From Candidatus Jidaibacter sp. (GTDB lineage: Bacteria > Pseudomonadota > Alphaproteobacteria > Rickettsiales > Midichloriaceae), in NCBI GenBank assembly GCA_021298045.1, contig JAJTHY010000017.1, positions 1-6,930 of the forward strand: 6,930 nucleotides of DNA. Reading direction: 5' to 3'. The stretch's first letter is position 1; each line of letters starts with the position of its first letter. The position numbers and the translations under genes were made by a program. The notes below the pieces were generated by a model that searched no databases, was not told the DNA's origin, and saw only the letters and a program-made list of their open reading frames with translations. Shown piece after piece: positions 1 to 6,470 of this stretch.

Positions 1-136
1 CCTTTCAATATTCCTAGAAGAAGTTTTTCACTAAAATGACATCCTGCTTTTATGTTCTTCATTAGGCAAAAAAAAATTTGCTGCTTGTGACCACAATAAA
101 GATGCATATTTTTAATCTTTTAACATATAGCTAAAC
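1..136 (-). other. Downstream flank of protease gene; ORF running off the left edge, no supported gene
   Basis: This stretch lies downstream of the M48 protease gene. On the minus strand an ATG at 105-107 opens a frame that stays open to the window edge (35 codons, with an internal ATG 15 codons in). The peptide matches no family I recognise, has no clear ribosome binding site and includes a phenylalanine run made by a T9 tract, so it may be chance. The same strand carries a weak 4-bp stem (TTGT/ACAA, loop GGTC) at 84-95, then that T9 tract at 68-76. It could act as a poor intrinsic terminator for the operon, but the stem is short and sits 7 nt from the T tract. Confidence 0.2.
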
Positions 137-1480
137 CTATTCCTCTTCCAGCTGTGGATTAGCCTTTATTATGTTGTCTATGTCTTTAAGCTTCCTTTGT
201 GAATCCTCTGATAAAGAAGCTTTATTTTTTATGGAATTAAGCTGCTTGCGCGCAGTTGCCAAATCTCCCCTTAAATATGCTTCGAAGGCAAAAGCGATAT
301 GCATGTTATTATCATCACCCAACTTTTTATAAACTTTCCCAAGCAAATTCCATGCATAAGATTCATCCCTATTCACAGATACTACATATTTTAACAGCTT
401 CGCAGCCGTATTAAGATTTTTGTTTACGGAAATTAATGCTGCAGCATATTCCATACTTATGAGTTCAGAAGCTGGTTTAAATTCATGCGCTTTTTGATAA
501 TAAATTATGGCATCATCGATTTGCCCTAATTCAAATAAAATTTGAGCTTTTAGTTCTAGTAGGTATGGCGATTTTGGGTTTAATGCAATTAATTTATCTA
601 ATTCATGAATTGCAGGCTTCTTTTGGTTTTCTCTAAAGTATGATATAGATTTTGCATAAATTGCAGGAGCAGATTCAGATTTACCATACTCACGCATAAC
701 GCTGGAGCTGCTTGCGGTAAAAGCAAAAATTTTAGCATGAACCATTTTAAATCGATCTCTGATAGATTGTGTTAAATAAGAATTACTTGAATCATTACGA
801 GTTGCCGATTGCAAAAAATCTATCCTACTTTGGGATAAAGGATGGGTTCTTTGATATGCAGAAATTTCGCCATAAAATAGCCTCTCATTCGTTCCAAGGC
901 TTCGCAAGAAGCTTATTATGCCACCACTACTTACCCCTAATTTATTCATGATGCGTGCAGATGTGCTGTCAGCAGCACTTTCTTGCACCCTGCTAAAAGA
1001 CATCATCTGACCGACGGCCAGAGATTGAGCGCCAGAGATAGCGCCAACAGCAGCTTCTGAAGATTTTGAAGCCACTCCTAATAACGCTCCTGCAAGAAAT
1101 CCTATTAACATCGTATTTTGAGCATTTCGCATTTCTTTTGAACTTTGAATCAAATGCCCGCCAATTATATGCCCAGTCTCGTGCGCTAATACTCCGGCTA
1201 ATATTTCTGGATTATCAGAAAAATTTAGTAACCCTGTAGAGATAAAAATATTTTGCCCGCCCATTACAAAGGCATTGGGCTCTTCTTGATTTATGATATA
1301 TAAGTTTACACTTTTTGGCGAAAGCCCAGCCGCTTTGAATATTGGGTCACCAATTTCTCGCATTACTGTTTCTGCCTCATCGTCCCTAATAATGCTCATA
1401 GCTTCTGCTCTGACGCTGTAAGCGAGCATAACTAAGATCGCAATTGAAGTGAGAATTAGTCTCATGAGAGTTAGTCTCAT
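137..1480 (-). CDS. Exported M48-family zinc metalloprotease with C-terminal TPR repeats (BepA/YfgC-like)
   Basis: Predicted periplasmic zinc protease of 447 residues. Seen: a hydrophobic signal peptide at about residues 6-25 (possible cleavage after VRA or AEA); an M48 domain at about 30-225 with HETGH at 100-104 (zinc ligands H100 and H104, catalytic E101), the third-ligand region ESAAD at 167-171 and the family-conserved HPLSQSRI at 213-220; then about four TPR-like helical pairs at 275-410. This order and length match BepA/YfgC, which in E. coli assists outer-membrane assembly and degrades stalled LptD. The same role here is inferred. It is last in the operon and overlaps the kdsB stop by 1 nt (TAATG). 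The start is ambiguous: a near-perfect 15-nt duplication supplies a second in-frame ATG at 1463-1465, and either start leaves the signal peptide intact. No strong ribosome binding site is seen, so translational coupling to kdsB is likely. Confidence 0.9.
   Translation of the reverse strand: MRLTLMRLILTSIAILVMLAYSVRAEAMSIIRDDEAETVMREIGDPIFKAAGLSPKSVNLYIINQEEPNAFVMGGQNIFISTGLLNFSDNPEILAGVLAHETGHIIGGHLIQSSKEMRNAQNTMLIGFLAGALLGVASKSSEAAVGAISGAQSLAVGQMMSFSRVQESAADSTSARIMNKLGVSSGGIISFLRSLGTNERLFYGEISAYQRTHPLSQSRIDFLQSATRNDSSNSYLTQSIRDRFKMVHAKIFAFTASSSSVMREYGKSESAPAIYAKSISYFRENQKKPAIHELDKLIALNPKSPYLLELKAQILFELGQIDDAIIYYQKAHEFKPASELISMEYAAALISVNKNLNTAAKLLKYVVSVNRDESYAWNLLGKVYKKLGDDNNMHIAFAFEAYLRGDLATARKQLNSIKNKASLSEDSQRKLKDIDNIIKANPQLEEE
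1451..1480 (-). repeat. 15-nt tandem duplication carrying the start codon of the M48 protease gene
   Basis: Read on the minus strand, ATGAGACTAACTCTC is followed directly by ATGAGACTAATTCTC, 14 of 15 bases identical. Each copy starts with an in-frame ATG, giving the N-terminus MRLTL-MRLIL. The first copy plus the next ATG also forms an inverted repeat, ATGAGA, loop CTAAC, TCTCAT (1464-1480), which could place both start codons in one small hairpin. The outer ATG is the one that overlaps the kdsB stop codon. Confidence 0.85.
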
Positions 1481-2181
1481 TATTGATTAACTTTTACCAA
1501 ATCTTCTGGGGTATCTACACTTTGCGGGAAATCATTTACAATTGCAACATCTATAGTCATGTCATTTTCCAATGCGCGTAATTGCTCCAAATTTTCTCTC
1601 TTTTCCAGAGGTGACTGGGGTAATGAAACAAACTTTTTCAAAGCATCGGCTTTATAACCATAGATACCAAGATGATGGTAATAATCGCCAATACCATGAG
1701 GCAAGTATGGGGTGCGAGAGAAATAAAGAGCTCTATTATTTTTAGATAAAACAACCTTAGCAACGCTTGAGTTCAAAGTATGTTCAGAATCACCTTTATC
1801 TATTATGCTTGCGGCGGTTGCCATATCTGCATCTGATCTTTCCAGCACTTTTGCCGTTTCAGCGATAGTTTTTCCAGAAATAAATGGCATATCCCCTTGC
1901 ACGTTTAAGATATGCTTATCTTTGCTATTAAGCGCTTGATATGCTGCATGAACTCTATCTGTTCCAGTTGGCAAACTTGGATCAGTAAGCACTGCTTTGA
2001 AGCCATGTTTTGCCGCCAAATCAACAAGCTCTTGGTCACCACATGCGAAAACAACCTCGCCCACATTAGATTCTTTAGCACGAAGGCCAACCTGAATCAT
2101 CATTGGTAAACCTTTGACGTCTAATATGGGTTTTTGTGGAAGTCTTGTAGCTGCAAGTCTAACCGGGATAAATATAAGCAT
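1480..2181 (-). CDS. kdsB: 3-deoxy-manno-octulosonate cytidylyltransferase (CMP-KDO synthetase)
   Basis: Cytoplasmic enzyme that joins KDO to CTP, giving CMP-KDO plus pyrophosphate, the activated sugar for the inner core of lipopolysaccharide. Seen: the N-terminal nucleotide-binding motif IPVRLAATRLPQKPI (residues 5-19), TGTDRVHAA (72-80), the metal/nucleotide motif VQGD (94-97), FSRTPYLPH (154-162), LGIYGYK (171-177), LEKRENLEQLRALE (192-205) and VDTPEDL (222-228). At 233 residues it is slightly shorter than E. coli KdsB (248) but has all the blocks. VQGDMPF replaces the gammaproteobacterial VQGDEPL, in a position where alphaproteobacterial forms also vary. It starts 13 nt after the brkB-like gene, whose TAG stop overlaps a weak AGG ribosome binding site about 12 nt upstream of the ATG. 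Its stop overlaps the next gene's ATG. Its presence implies LPS synthesis. Confidence 0.96.
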   Translation of the reverse strand: MLIFIPVRLAATRLPQKPILDVKGLPMMIQVGLRAKESNVGEVVFACGDQELVDLAAKHGFKAVLTDPSLPTGTDRVHAAYQALNSKDKHILNVQGDMPFISGKTIAETAKVLERSDADMATAASIIDKGDSEHTLNSSVAKVVLSKNNRALYFSRTPYLPHGIGDYYHHLGIYGYKADALKKFVSLPQSPLEKRENLEQLRALENDMTIDVAIVNDFPQSVDTPEDLVKVNQ

Positions 2182-2194
2182 AATTTAAAACAAC

Positions 2195-3049
2195 CTATTT
2201 TTTCATGCGGAAGAATTTTTCCATGTAGTAGTTAAATTCCGCTCCAACGATGAAGATTATACTGCAAATATAGAAGTAGAGCAATGAGATAATGACCCCT
2301 GCAATACTTCCATAAATAACGTTAACCTGAGGGAAATGGCTTAGATAATATTTAAATAAGAAGGAGGCTAAGTACCAGCCGACCATAACTAAAATAGTGC
2401 CAGGGAAAGCGGATATGAGCCTGCTCTTTCTGTTTGGCAGTTTGTGATAAACATTTGCCACCAACAAATAAGCAAATCCAACTAATATTACAAACCTCAT
2501 CGTGCCACCTTCAACACTTAAAAAATCTATAATTGCAGCATTTTTAATTGATAGTAGGTCTATCACGAAATCAGAAATATGGGGCACTATAACTAAAATA
2601 ATTGCAAGCCCTATAGAAATGGAAATGGCTATTAAAAATTCAATTATGCTAAATAACCGCCGCAATAAATAATTAGGGGTTTCAGTCACTCTATAAGCGC
2701 GATTCAAAATTGTTCTAATACCTTCGAAGATTGAAGATGCTGTCCAAAGTGCACTTAAGATAGCAATGGTAAGTAAACTTTGCGGTGGGGTGGAGGTTAT
2801 TTCTAAAATTCTAGGTTTTAGTGAGTCAATAAAACTGGCCCATGAGCTATTTAATATTATGCTCACCAATAAATTCCCAAGCTGTTCATTGCCAAAAAAG
2901 CCGAGTAAAGCGGTTATGAATACCAAAAAAGGAAAGATGGTTAGCATCAATAAAAACGATAAATAACCAGCATGTTCAAGGCCATCGTGGTTAACCATAT
3001 CATATATCGAGCGCCACAGCATTTTTGGCAGACGAATAATTAAATCCAT
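2195..3049 (-). CDS. YihY/virulence factor BrkB family inner-membrane protein
   Basis: Polytopic membrane protein of 284 residues with about six hydrophobic segments, at roughly 28-51, 92-110, 134-156, 186-204, 213-234 and 246-270. Family signatures are visible: LWTASSIFEGIRTILNRAY (101-119), YHKLPNRK (201-208) and the C-terminal YGSIAGVIISLLYFY (246-260) followed by GAEFN (269-273). Older databases call this family ribonuclease BN, a name later withdrawn because the RNase activity belongs to another gene (rbn/elaC). Its molecular function is not settled, and the virulence-factor label comes from Bordetella BrkB. It starts 4 nt after the folD stop, which argues for co-transcription and coupled translation. 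Linkage to kdsB and an envelope protease fits an envelope role, but that is only context. Family assignment is firm; function is unknown. Confidence 0.92.
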   Translation of the reverse strand: MDLIIRLPKMLWRSIYDMVNHDGLEHAGYLSFLLMLTIFPFLVFITALLGFFGNEQLGNLLVSIILNSSWASFIDSLKPRILEITSTPPQSLLTIAILSALWTASSIFEGIRTILNRAYRVTETPNYLLRRLFSIIEFLIAISISIGLAIILVIVPHISDFVIDLLSIKNAAIIDFLSVEGGTMRFVILVGFAYLLVANVYHKLPNRKSRLISAFPGTILVMVGWYLASFLFKYYLSHFPQVNVIYGSIAGVIISLLYFYICSIIFIVGAEFNYYMEKFFRMKK

Positions 3050-3053
3050 ATTT

Positions 3054-3920
3054 TTACAGCACTATATTATTCTGTTTTAGACAAGATTTTATGGTGTTCA
3101 TCAACATACATATTACTGTCATCGGCCCAACCCCCCCAGGTACTGGGGTTAAAAATCCAGCCACGTCACTTACCTTATTAAAATCAACGTCTCCAACTAT
3201 TTTATCACCAACTCTGGTTATGCCAACATCTATTACACATGCGCCTTGTTTCACTAAATTTGCTGTAATAAAACCAGGGGAGCCTATGGCAGAAACGAGT
3301 ATATCTGCATTCTTGCATTCGCTCTCAATGTTTTTGGACTTGGAGTGCAGCAGTGTTACCGTACAGCTTTCTCGCACTAAAATGCTTGCCATGGGGCGCC
3401 CTACTATTAAAGATCTGCCTAATACTACTGCTTTCTTGCCAGAGAGATCATCGCCTAAAACACTCTTAATTAAAATAAGCGCGCCCTGCGGAGTAGATGG
3501 CTCTAAACAATCTTGCCAAGTATTTAGTCTACCAACGTTATAAACCGTAAATCCATCAACATCTTTATCTGGATTAATGGAGTCTATGATAATGTTTTGA
3601 GTTAAATGTTCTGGTAGAGGCAATTGCACTAAAATACCATTTACTGCACTATCTTTATTAAGGCGCTCAATAAGATCCAAAACTTCGTTCTGCGTAACAT
3701 TTTCTGGTAATAAATGCTGGAAAATAGAGATGCCAACTTCTTTGGCTCTTCGGACTTTGCTCGCCACGTATATATGGCTTGCTGGATCATTGCCTACCAA
3801 TACAACTGCAAGACCGGGTATTACATTGTGTTTGCTCTCAAGTAGCTTTACTTTGGCAGAAAGCTTAAGTGCTTCCTCATCGGCAATTTTTTTGCCATCT
3901 ATAATGACTGCTGCAGGCAC
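3054..3920 (-). CDS. folD: Bifunctional methylenetetrahydrofolate dehydrogenase / methenyltetrahydrofolate cyclohydrolase
   Basis: Cytoplasmic enzyme that oxidises 5,10-methylene-THF to 5,10-methenyl-THF with NADP+ and hydrolyses that to 10-formyl-THF, supplying one-carbon units for purines and initiator formyl-Met-tRNA. At 288 residues it equals E. coli FolD in length. Seen: catalytic YVASK (Y51, K55) in the N-terminal domain, VQLPLPEHL with Q99, PDKDVDGF (117-124, active-site D122), PSTPQG (141-146), the Rossmann motif VVLGRSLIVGRP (165-176), LLHSKS (190-195) and PVPGGVGPMT (259-268). The start is GTG: the frame has a TAG stop at 3936-3938, leaving GTG at 3918-3920 as the only usual start before the conserved VIIDGK. 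An AGGGAGA ribosome binding site lies 10 nt upstream. It is the first protein gene after tRNA-Leu in a probable operon. A G7 run encodes part of PVPGGVG. Confidence 0.97.
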   Translation of the reverse strand: MPAAVIIDGKKIADEEALKLSAKVKLLESKHNVIPGLAVVLVGNDPASHIYVASKVRRAKEVGISIFQHLLPENVTQNEVLDLIERLNKDSAVNGILVQLPLPEHLTQNIIIDSINPDKDVDGFTVYNVGRLNTWQDCLEPSTPQGALILIKSVLGDDLSGKKAVVLGRSLIVGRPMASILVRESCTVTLLHSKSKNIESECKNADILVSAIGSPGFITANLVKQGACVIDVGITRVGDKIVGDVDFNKVSDVAGFLTPVPGGVGPMTVICMLMNTIKSCLKQNNIVL

Positions 3921-3930
3921 GCGATAGCGA

Positions 3931-3946
3931 TCTCCCTAAAAAAGGG
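3931..3946 (-). promoter_or_regulatory. folD ribosome binding site, partly inside a small inverted repeat
   Basis: On the minus strand AGGGAGA (3931-3937) sits 10 nt before the GTG start and decides that start. Immediately upstream CCCT (3943-3946) is complementary to AGGG (3934-3937), with a five-T loop (3938-3942). This small hairpin would begin directly after the tRNA CCA end and could mask the ribosome binding site. The base pattern is seen; a regulatory effect is inference, and four base pairs make only a weak stem. Confidence 0.5.
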
Positions 3947-4035
3947 TGGTACCCGCGGCCGGACTTGAACCGGCAAGAAACGTAAGTTTCCACGGATTTT
4001 AAGTCCGTTATGTCTACCAATTCCATCACGCGGGC
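3947..4035 (-). tRNA. tRNA-Leu (anticodon UAA), CCA encoded
   Basis: Read on the minus strand the segment folds as a class II tRNA. The acceptor stem is GCCCGCG (4029-4035) with CGCGGGT (3951-3957), including one G-U pair. The D arm contains the conserved TTGGTAGA. The anticodon stem is ACGGA/TCCGT around loop CTTAAAA, with anticodon TAA at 3999-4001. A long variable arm follows (GGAAACTTACGTTTCTT region), then a T arm GCCGG-TTCAAGT-CCGGC, discriminator A at 3950 and an encoded CCA at 3947-3949. UAA reads the UUA and UUG leucine codons, which dominate in an AT-rich genome. The next start codon, folD, is only 26 nt past the CCA with no terminator between, so the tRNA is probably cut from a longer transcript. 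Confidence 0.97.
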
Positions 4036-4037
4036 AT

Positions 4038-4061
4038 AAAGCCAAATTTTCATAAGGCTTT
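4038..4061 (-). repeat. Inverted repeat in the tRNA-Leu 5' leader
   Basis: AAAGCC (minus strand 4056-4061) and GGCTTT (4038-4043) form a perfect 6-bp stem with a 12-nt AT-rich loop. It lies between the predicted -10 box and the first base of tRNA-Leu, so it would form near the 5' end of the transcript. The side toward the tRNA is not T-rich, so it does not look like a terminator for feoB. On the plus strand it is followed by TTGTATT, but no plus-strand gene needs a terminator here. Confidence 0.4.
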
Positions 4062-4064
4062 TGT

Positions 4065-4092
4065 ATTATGCACAAAGTGCCTCTTGGTTCAA
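4065..4092 (-). promoter_or_regulatory. Predicted sigma70-type promoter for the tRNA-Leu/folD operon
   Basis: On the minus strand TTGAAC (4087-4092, four of six consensus bases including TTGA) is separated by 16 nt from CATAAT (4065-4070, five of six). The start of transcription should fall about 4057-4059, giving a leader of some 22-24 nt before tRNA-Leu. This is the only well-formed promoter I see before the five-gene block, and no internal gap in that block is large enough to need another. Confidence 0.55.
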
Positions 4093-4123
4093 GTATTTTA
4101 TAGAGGTAGATGTAAAATAAAAA

Positions 4124-4270
4124 CTATTTCTCTATTGGCTACTTACTTGCATTGATTATGGAATATTTCATACCTGGTATTGAAATAAGAAACAAAGTTT
4201 CAACCATAGCTTTATTATAATCATCTTTAGTAGGTTTATCATGTAACTCCACAAGCACTTCTCCAGTATT
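4124..4270 (-). pseudogene. Decayed C-terminal fragment of a Phd/YefM-like antitoxin
   Basis: On the minus strand a frame open only from 4270 (TAA at 4271-4273 just before it) to TAG at 4139-4141 encodes a 43-residue peptide with DDYNKAMVETLFLISIPGM. From memory, Phd/YefM-type antitoxins often have an EED(Y/W)...ETLYLLSIPGMRESI block late in the protein, followed by a PIEE-like tail. Directly after the TAG the same frame reads P-I-E-K before a second TAG at 4124-4126, as if a nonsense mutation cut the tail off. The N-terminal half (DNA-binding part) is missing, the feoB stop lies only 52 nt upstream and no toxin gene follows. Seen: the reading frame and stops. Inferred: the family, by remembered motif only. 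Confidence 0.5.
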
Positions 4271-4321
4271 TTAAGCAATTGATAATATATAATCTATCAA
4301 CCAATTTTGATTTCTCAAAGA

Positions 4322-6469
4322 TTAAAAAAAGTTATAGAACCCAACTGCCAGGCCATATGCTATTGCAGTAGACCATGTTGCTGAAAATATAGCCCATGCT
4401 GTACCAATTTGCTGCTTGATAGCCGCAAACACAGAAATGCATGGGAAATAAAGAAGCATAAAAATTAAGTATGCCAGAACCGCTTTTTTGTCAGTCACGT
4501 TTTTCTGTAAGTTTTTTATTAAAGATTTATTGCTTGCATCCGAAGCAACCTCATTGCTATCAAACTCATATTTGTGTAGCTCAAAAAAGTTGTTTGTCAT
4601 ACTAAAGTTTAAAAGGTTTTCTTTAAGCAAAGTCCAGGCTTGGGAAAGCGAATTAAGAGCAGCATCAACTTTTTTATTCTCTGGATAATCAAACATAGCT
4701 TCATGGTTGTAAAGGGCGCTTAAAGTTCCTATTACTACCTCTTTAGCTAATATACCGGTGACCAAACTCACGCCTAAAGGCCATTGCTCTTCTGTTATTC
4801 CCATGGGCTTTAATATGCTCATACTGCTTTTGCTAAAGTTTTGCGCCTCGGCGAAGCTCATCTTATTGCCTAAAGCTACATAAGCAACACTTAGCATTTG
4901 AACCAAGATAAAAATCATAATGATTGATTTGCCGGCTCCATATAGAAAAGAGTTGAGCCTATGCACAGTTTTCTTCAACAAATGCTCAATTGATGGAATT
5001 TGATACCTTGGCAACTCTAACACTAAAGGCCGCTCTTCATCTTTACCTAAAAATAAATTAAGCAGCAGCGCGGTAAACAACGCCACTACAATCCCCAAAA
5101 TGTATAAAAAACACACCACAGCTATTGCATTCTCCTTAAAAAACGCAGCGCAAAATAAAGAATATACAGCAAGTCTGGCGCTGCATGACATGAAGGGGGC
5201 TATAATAGCAGTTTTAATCTGGGCTTTTCTGCTTTCCAATATAGGAACGGAAGCTATTGCAGGAACATTGCATCCAAAACCTACAATAAGTGGTATAAAT
5301 GCCATTCCCGGCAGCCCTATTCTTTTAAGTAATCCACTTACCAAAAGCGCAGCTCGCGATAAATAGCCACAGTCCTCCAAAAACGAAAGAGCTAAATAAA
5401 GGCTAGCTATAATAGGGATGAATGCAGCAACAGTAGTTATACCTCCGCCAAGGCCTGCTGAAATCAAAGAGTGAAGTAATTTAGGGGCATCAAGAAAATC
5501 CAAAATAAAAGAAGTTAAATCTATGAAAATGGCGCGTGCCACTAGCTCAAAAGAGTCTTGAAAAATACCCCCGACATTGATGCTAAAAGTAAACATGAAT
5601 ACCATCATCAATGCGAAAATCAGTGGCCCCGTTATATTTCCAAATACCAACGTATCTACCCAATTTTTTTCTTCAGTAACCCCAATCATTTTTGTGGTTA
5701 ATCTCTTAGCTTGCAATAGCCTTGCACTAATTATTAAATTTTCCGGATCTTCCCCATAAACGCTTTCTATGTCGGCTCGCGCCTGATGGATTTCCGGGCC
5801 TAGTATGATATCAGCGATTGCAGCCCCGCTTTGCCCTCCCTCTAAAGCTTTAATGGTTAAAAAATATGCAATGGCCTTATTAGCTATAAGCCTTGAGATA
5901 TCAGTAATGATGCCAGCAATTTTCTTAGGATATTTATTTTCAATAGGTACGGCCTGATCTGCAATTATAAGTTTTTTTAACTCATCCACCCCAAAACCAG
6001 ATTTAGCGGAAATTGCTAAACATGGAACACCCAACTTTTTCCTTATGTTATCTGCACTAGTTTGCGCATAATACTGAGTTATCTTATCTGCAAAATTAAG
6101 AACCACTATCATTGGACGCCTAATATCGCAAAGTTGAGCAGTTAAGTACAGGTTCCGTTCTAAATTCAATATATCAACAACATTTATGATCAGATCAAAT
6201 TCTTGCCTTAGTATAGAATTTACCAAGATTTTTTGCTCGCTTGTTGCCTCATCTGCAGTAGATATATTATACACTCCTGGAAAATCTATGAATTCTATCA
6301 TTTGATCTTCAATCATGACTTCCTGACAATTTTTTTGCACGGTAACACCAGACCAATTGCCTGTAGTTTGTTTAGAACCTGTCAGTAAATTAAAAAGAGA
6401 GGTCTTGCCAGTGTTTGGATCCCCGATCAAAGCCACTCGATTTTTTTTGAGTTCAGTAAAATTTGTCAT
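4322..6469 (-). CDS. feoB: Ferrous iron transport protein B (GTPase-coupled Fe(II) permease)
   Basis: Inner-membrane Fe(II) importer with a cytoplasmic N-terminal G domain. From the chosen ATG it has 715 residues. G-domain motifs: G1 GDPNTGKT (16-23), G2 GNWSGVTV (37-44), G3 DFPG (62-65), G4 NFAD (125-128), G5 SAKSG (154-158). A helical linker follows to about 260, then about 11 hydrophobic segments with the family blocks EDCGYLSRA (365-373), GFGCNVPA (397-404), SCSARLAVY (428-436) and GILAKEVVIG (572-581). A hydrophilic stretch at about 588-662 precedes the last two segments (YFPC near 674). Start choice: ATG at 6467-6469 sits 1 nt after the feoA TGA. An in-frame TTG at 6479-6481 would add four residues and overlap feoA, but has no ribosome binding site. 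Differences from the textbook pattern are GNWS for GNWP, and alanine for proline in CxARLPVY. No feoC is seen downstream. Confidence 0.96.
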   Translation of the reverse strand: MTNFTELKKNRVALIGDPNTGKTSLFNLLTGSKQTTGNWSGVTVQKNCQEVMIEDQMIEFIDFPGVYNISTADEATSEQKILVNSILRQEFDLIINVVDILNLERNLYLTAQLCDIRRPMIVVLNFADKITQYYAQTSADNIRKKLGVPCLAISAKSGFGVDELKKLIIADQAVPIENKYPKKIAGIITDISRLIANKAIAYFLTIKALEGGQSGAAIADIILGPEIHQARADIESVYGEDPENLIISARLLQAKRLTTKMIGVTEEKNWVDTLVFGNITGPLIFALMMVFMFTFSINVGGIFQDSFELVARAIFIDLTSFILDFLDAPKLLHSLISAGLGGGITTVAAFIPIIASLYLALSFLEDCGYLSRAALLVSGLLKRIGLPGMAFIPLIVGFGCNVPAIASVPILESRKAQIKTAIIAPFMSCSARLAVYSLFCAAFFKENAIAVVCFLYILGIVVALFTALLLNLFLGKDEERPLVLELPRYQIPSIEHLLKKTVHRLNSFLYGAGKSIIMIFILVQMLSVAYVALGNKMSFAEAQNFSKSSMSILKPMGITEEQWPLGVSLVTGILAKEVVIGTLSALYNHEAMFDYPENKKVDAALNSLSQAWTLLKENLLNFSMTNNFFELHKYEFDSNEVASDASNKSLIKNLQKNVTDKKAVLAYLIFMLLYFPCISVFAAIKQQIGTAWAIFSATWSTAIAYGLAVGFYNFF

Positions 6470-6470
6470 A

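Noticed and set aside
98..120. AAAGAT...ATCTTT inverted repeat as a terminator of the operon
   Set aside because: A 6-bp stem with a single G-C pair and an 11-nt loop, with no following T-run on the minus strand, is too weak.
769..951. 60-codon plus-strand ORF opposite the M48 protease gene
   Set aside because: Lies entirely antisense to the protease domain, with no recognisable protein pattern.
3091..3543. 150-codon plus-strand ORF opposite folD
   Set aside because: It mirrors the conserved folD frame, has no family resemblance and no ribosome binding site. It is a shadow of a real gene.
4261..4321. Upstream half of the antitoxin in another frame, with a short open frame near the feoB stop
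   Set aside because: The alternative frame runs a couple of dozen codons with no antitoxin-like pattern and ends in TGA, so no frameshifted N-terminus can be shown.
5100..5366. 88-codon plus-strand ORF opposite feoB
   Set aside because: Its hydrophobic look comes from the complement of feoB membrane segments; no independent support.
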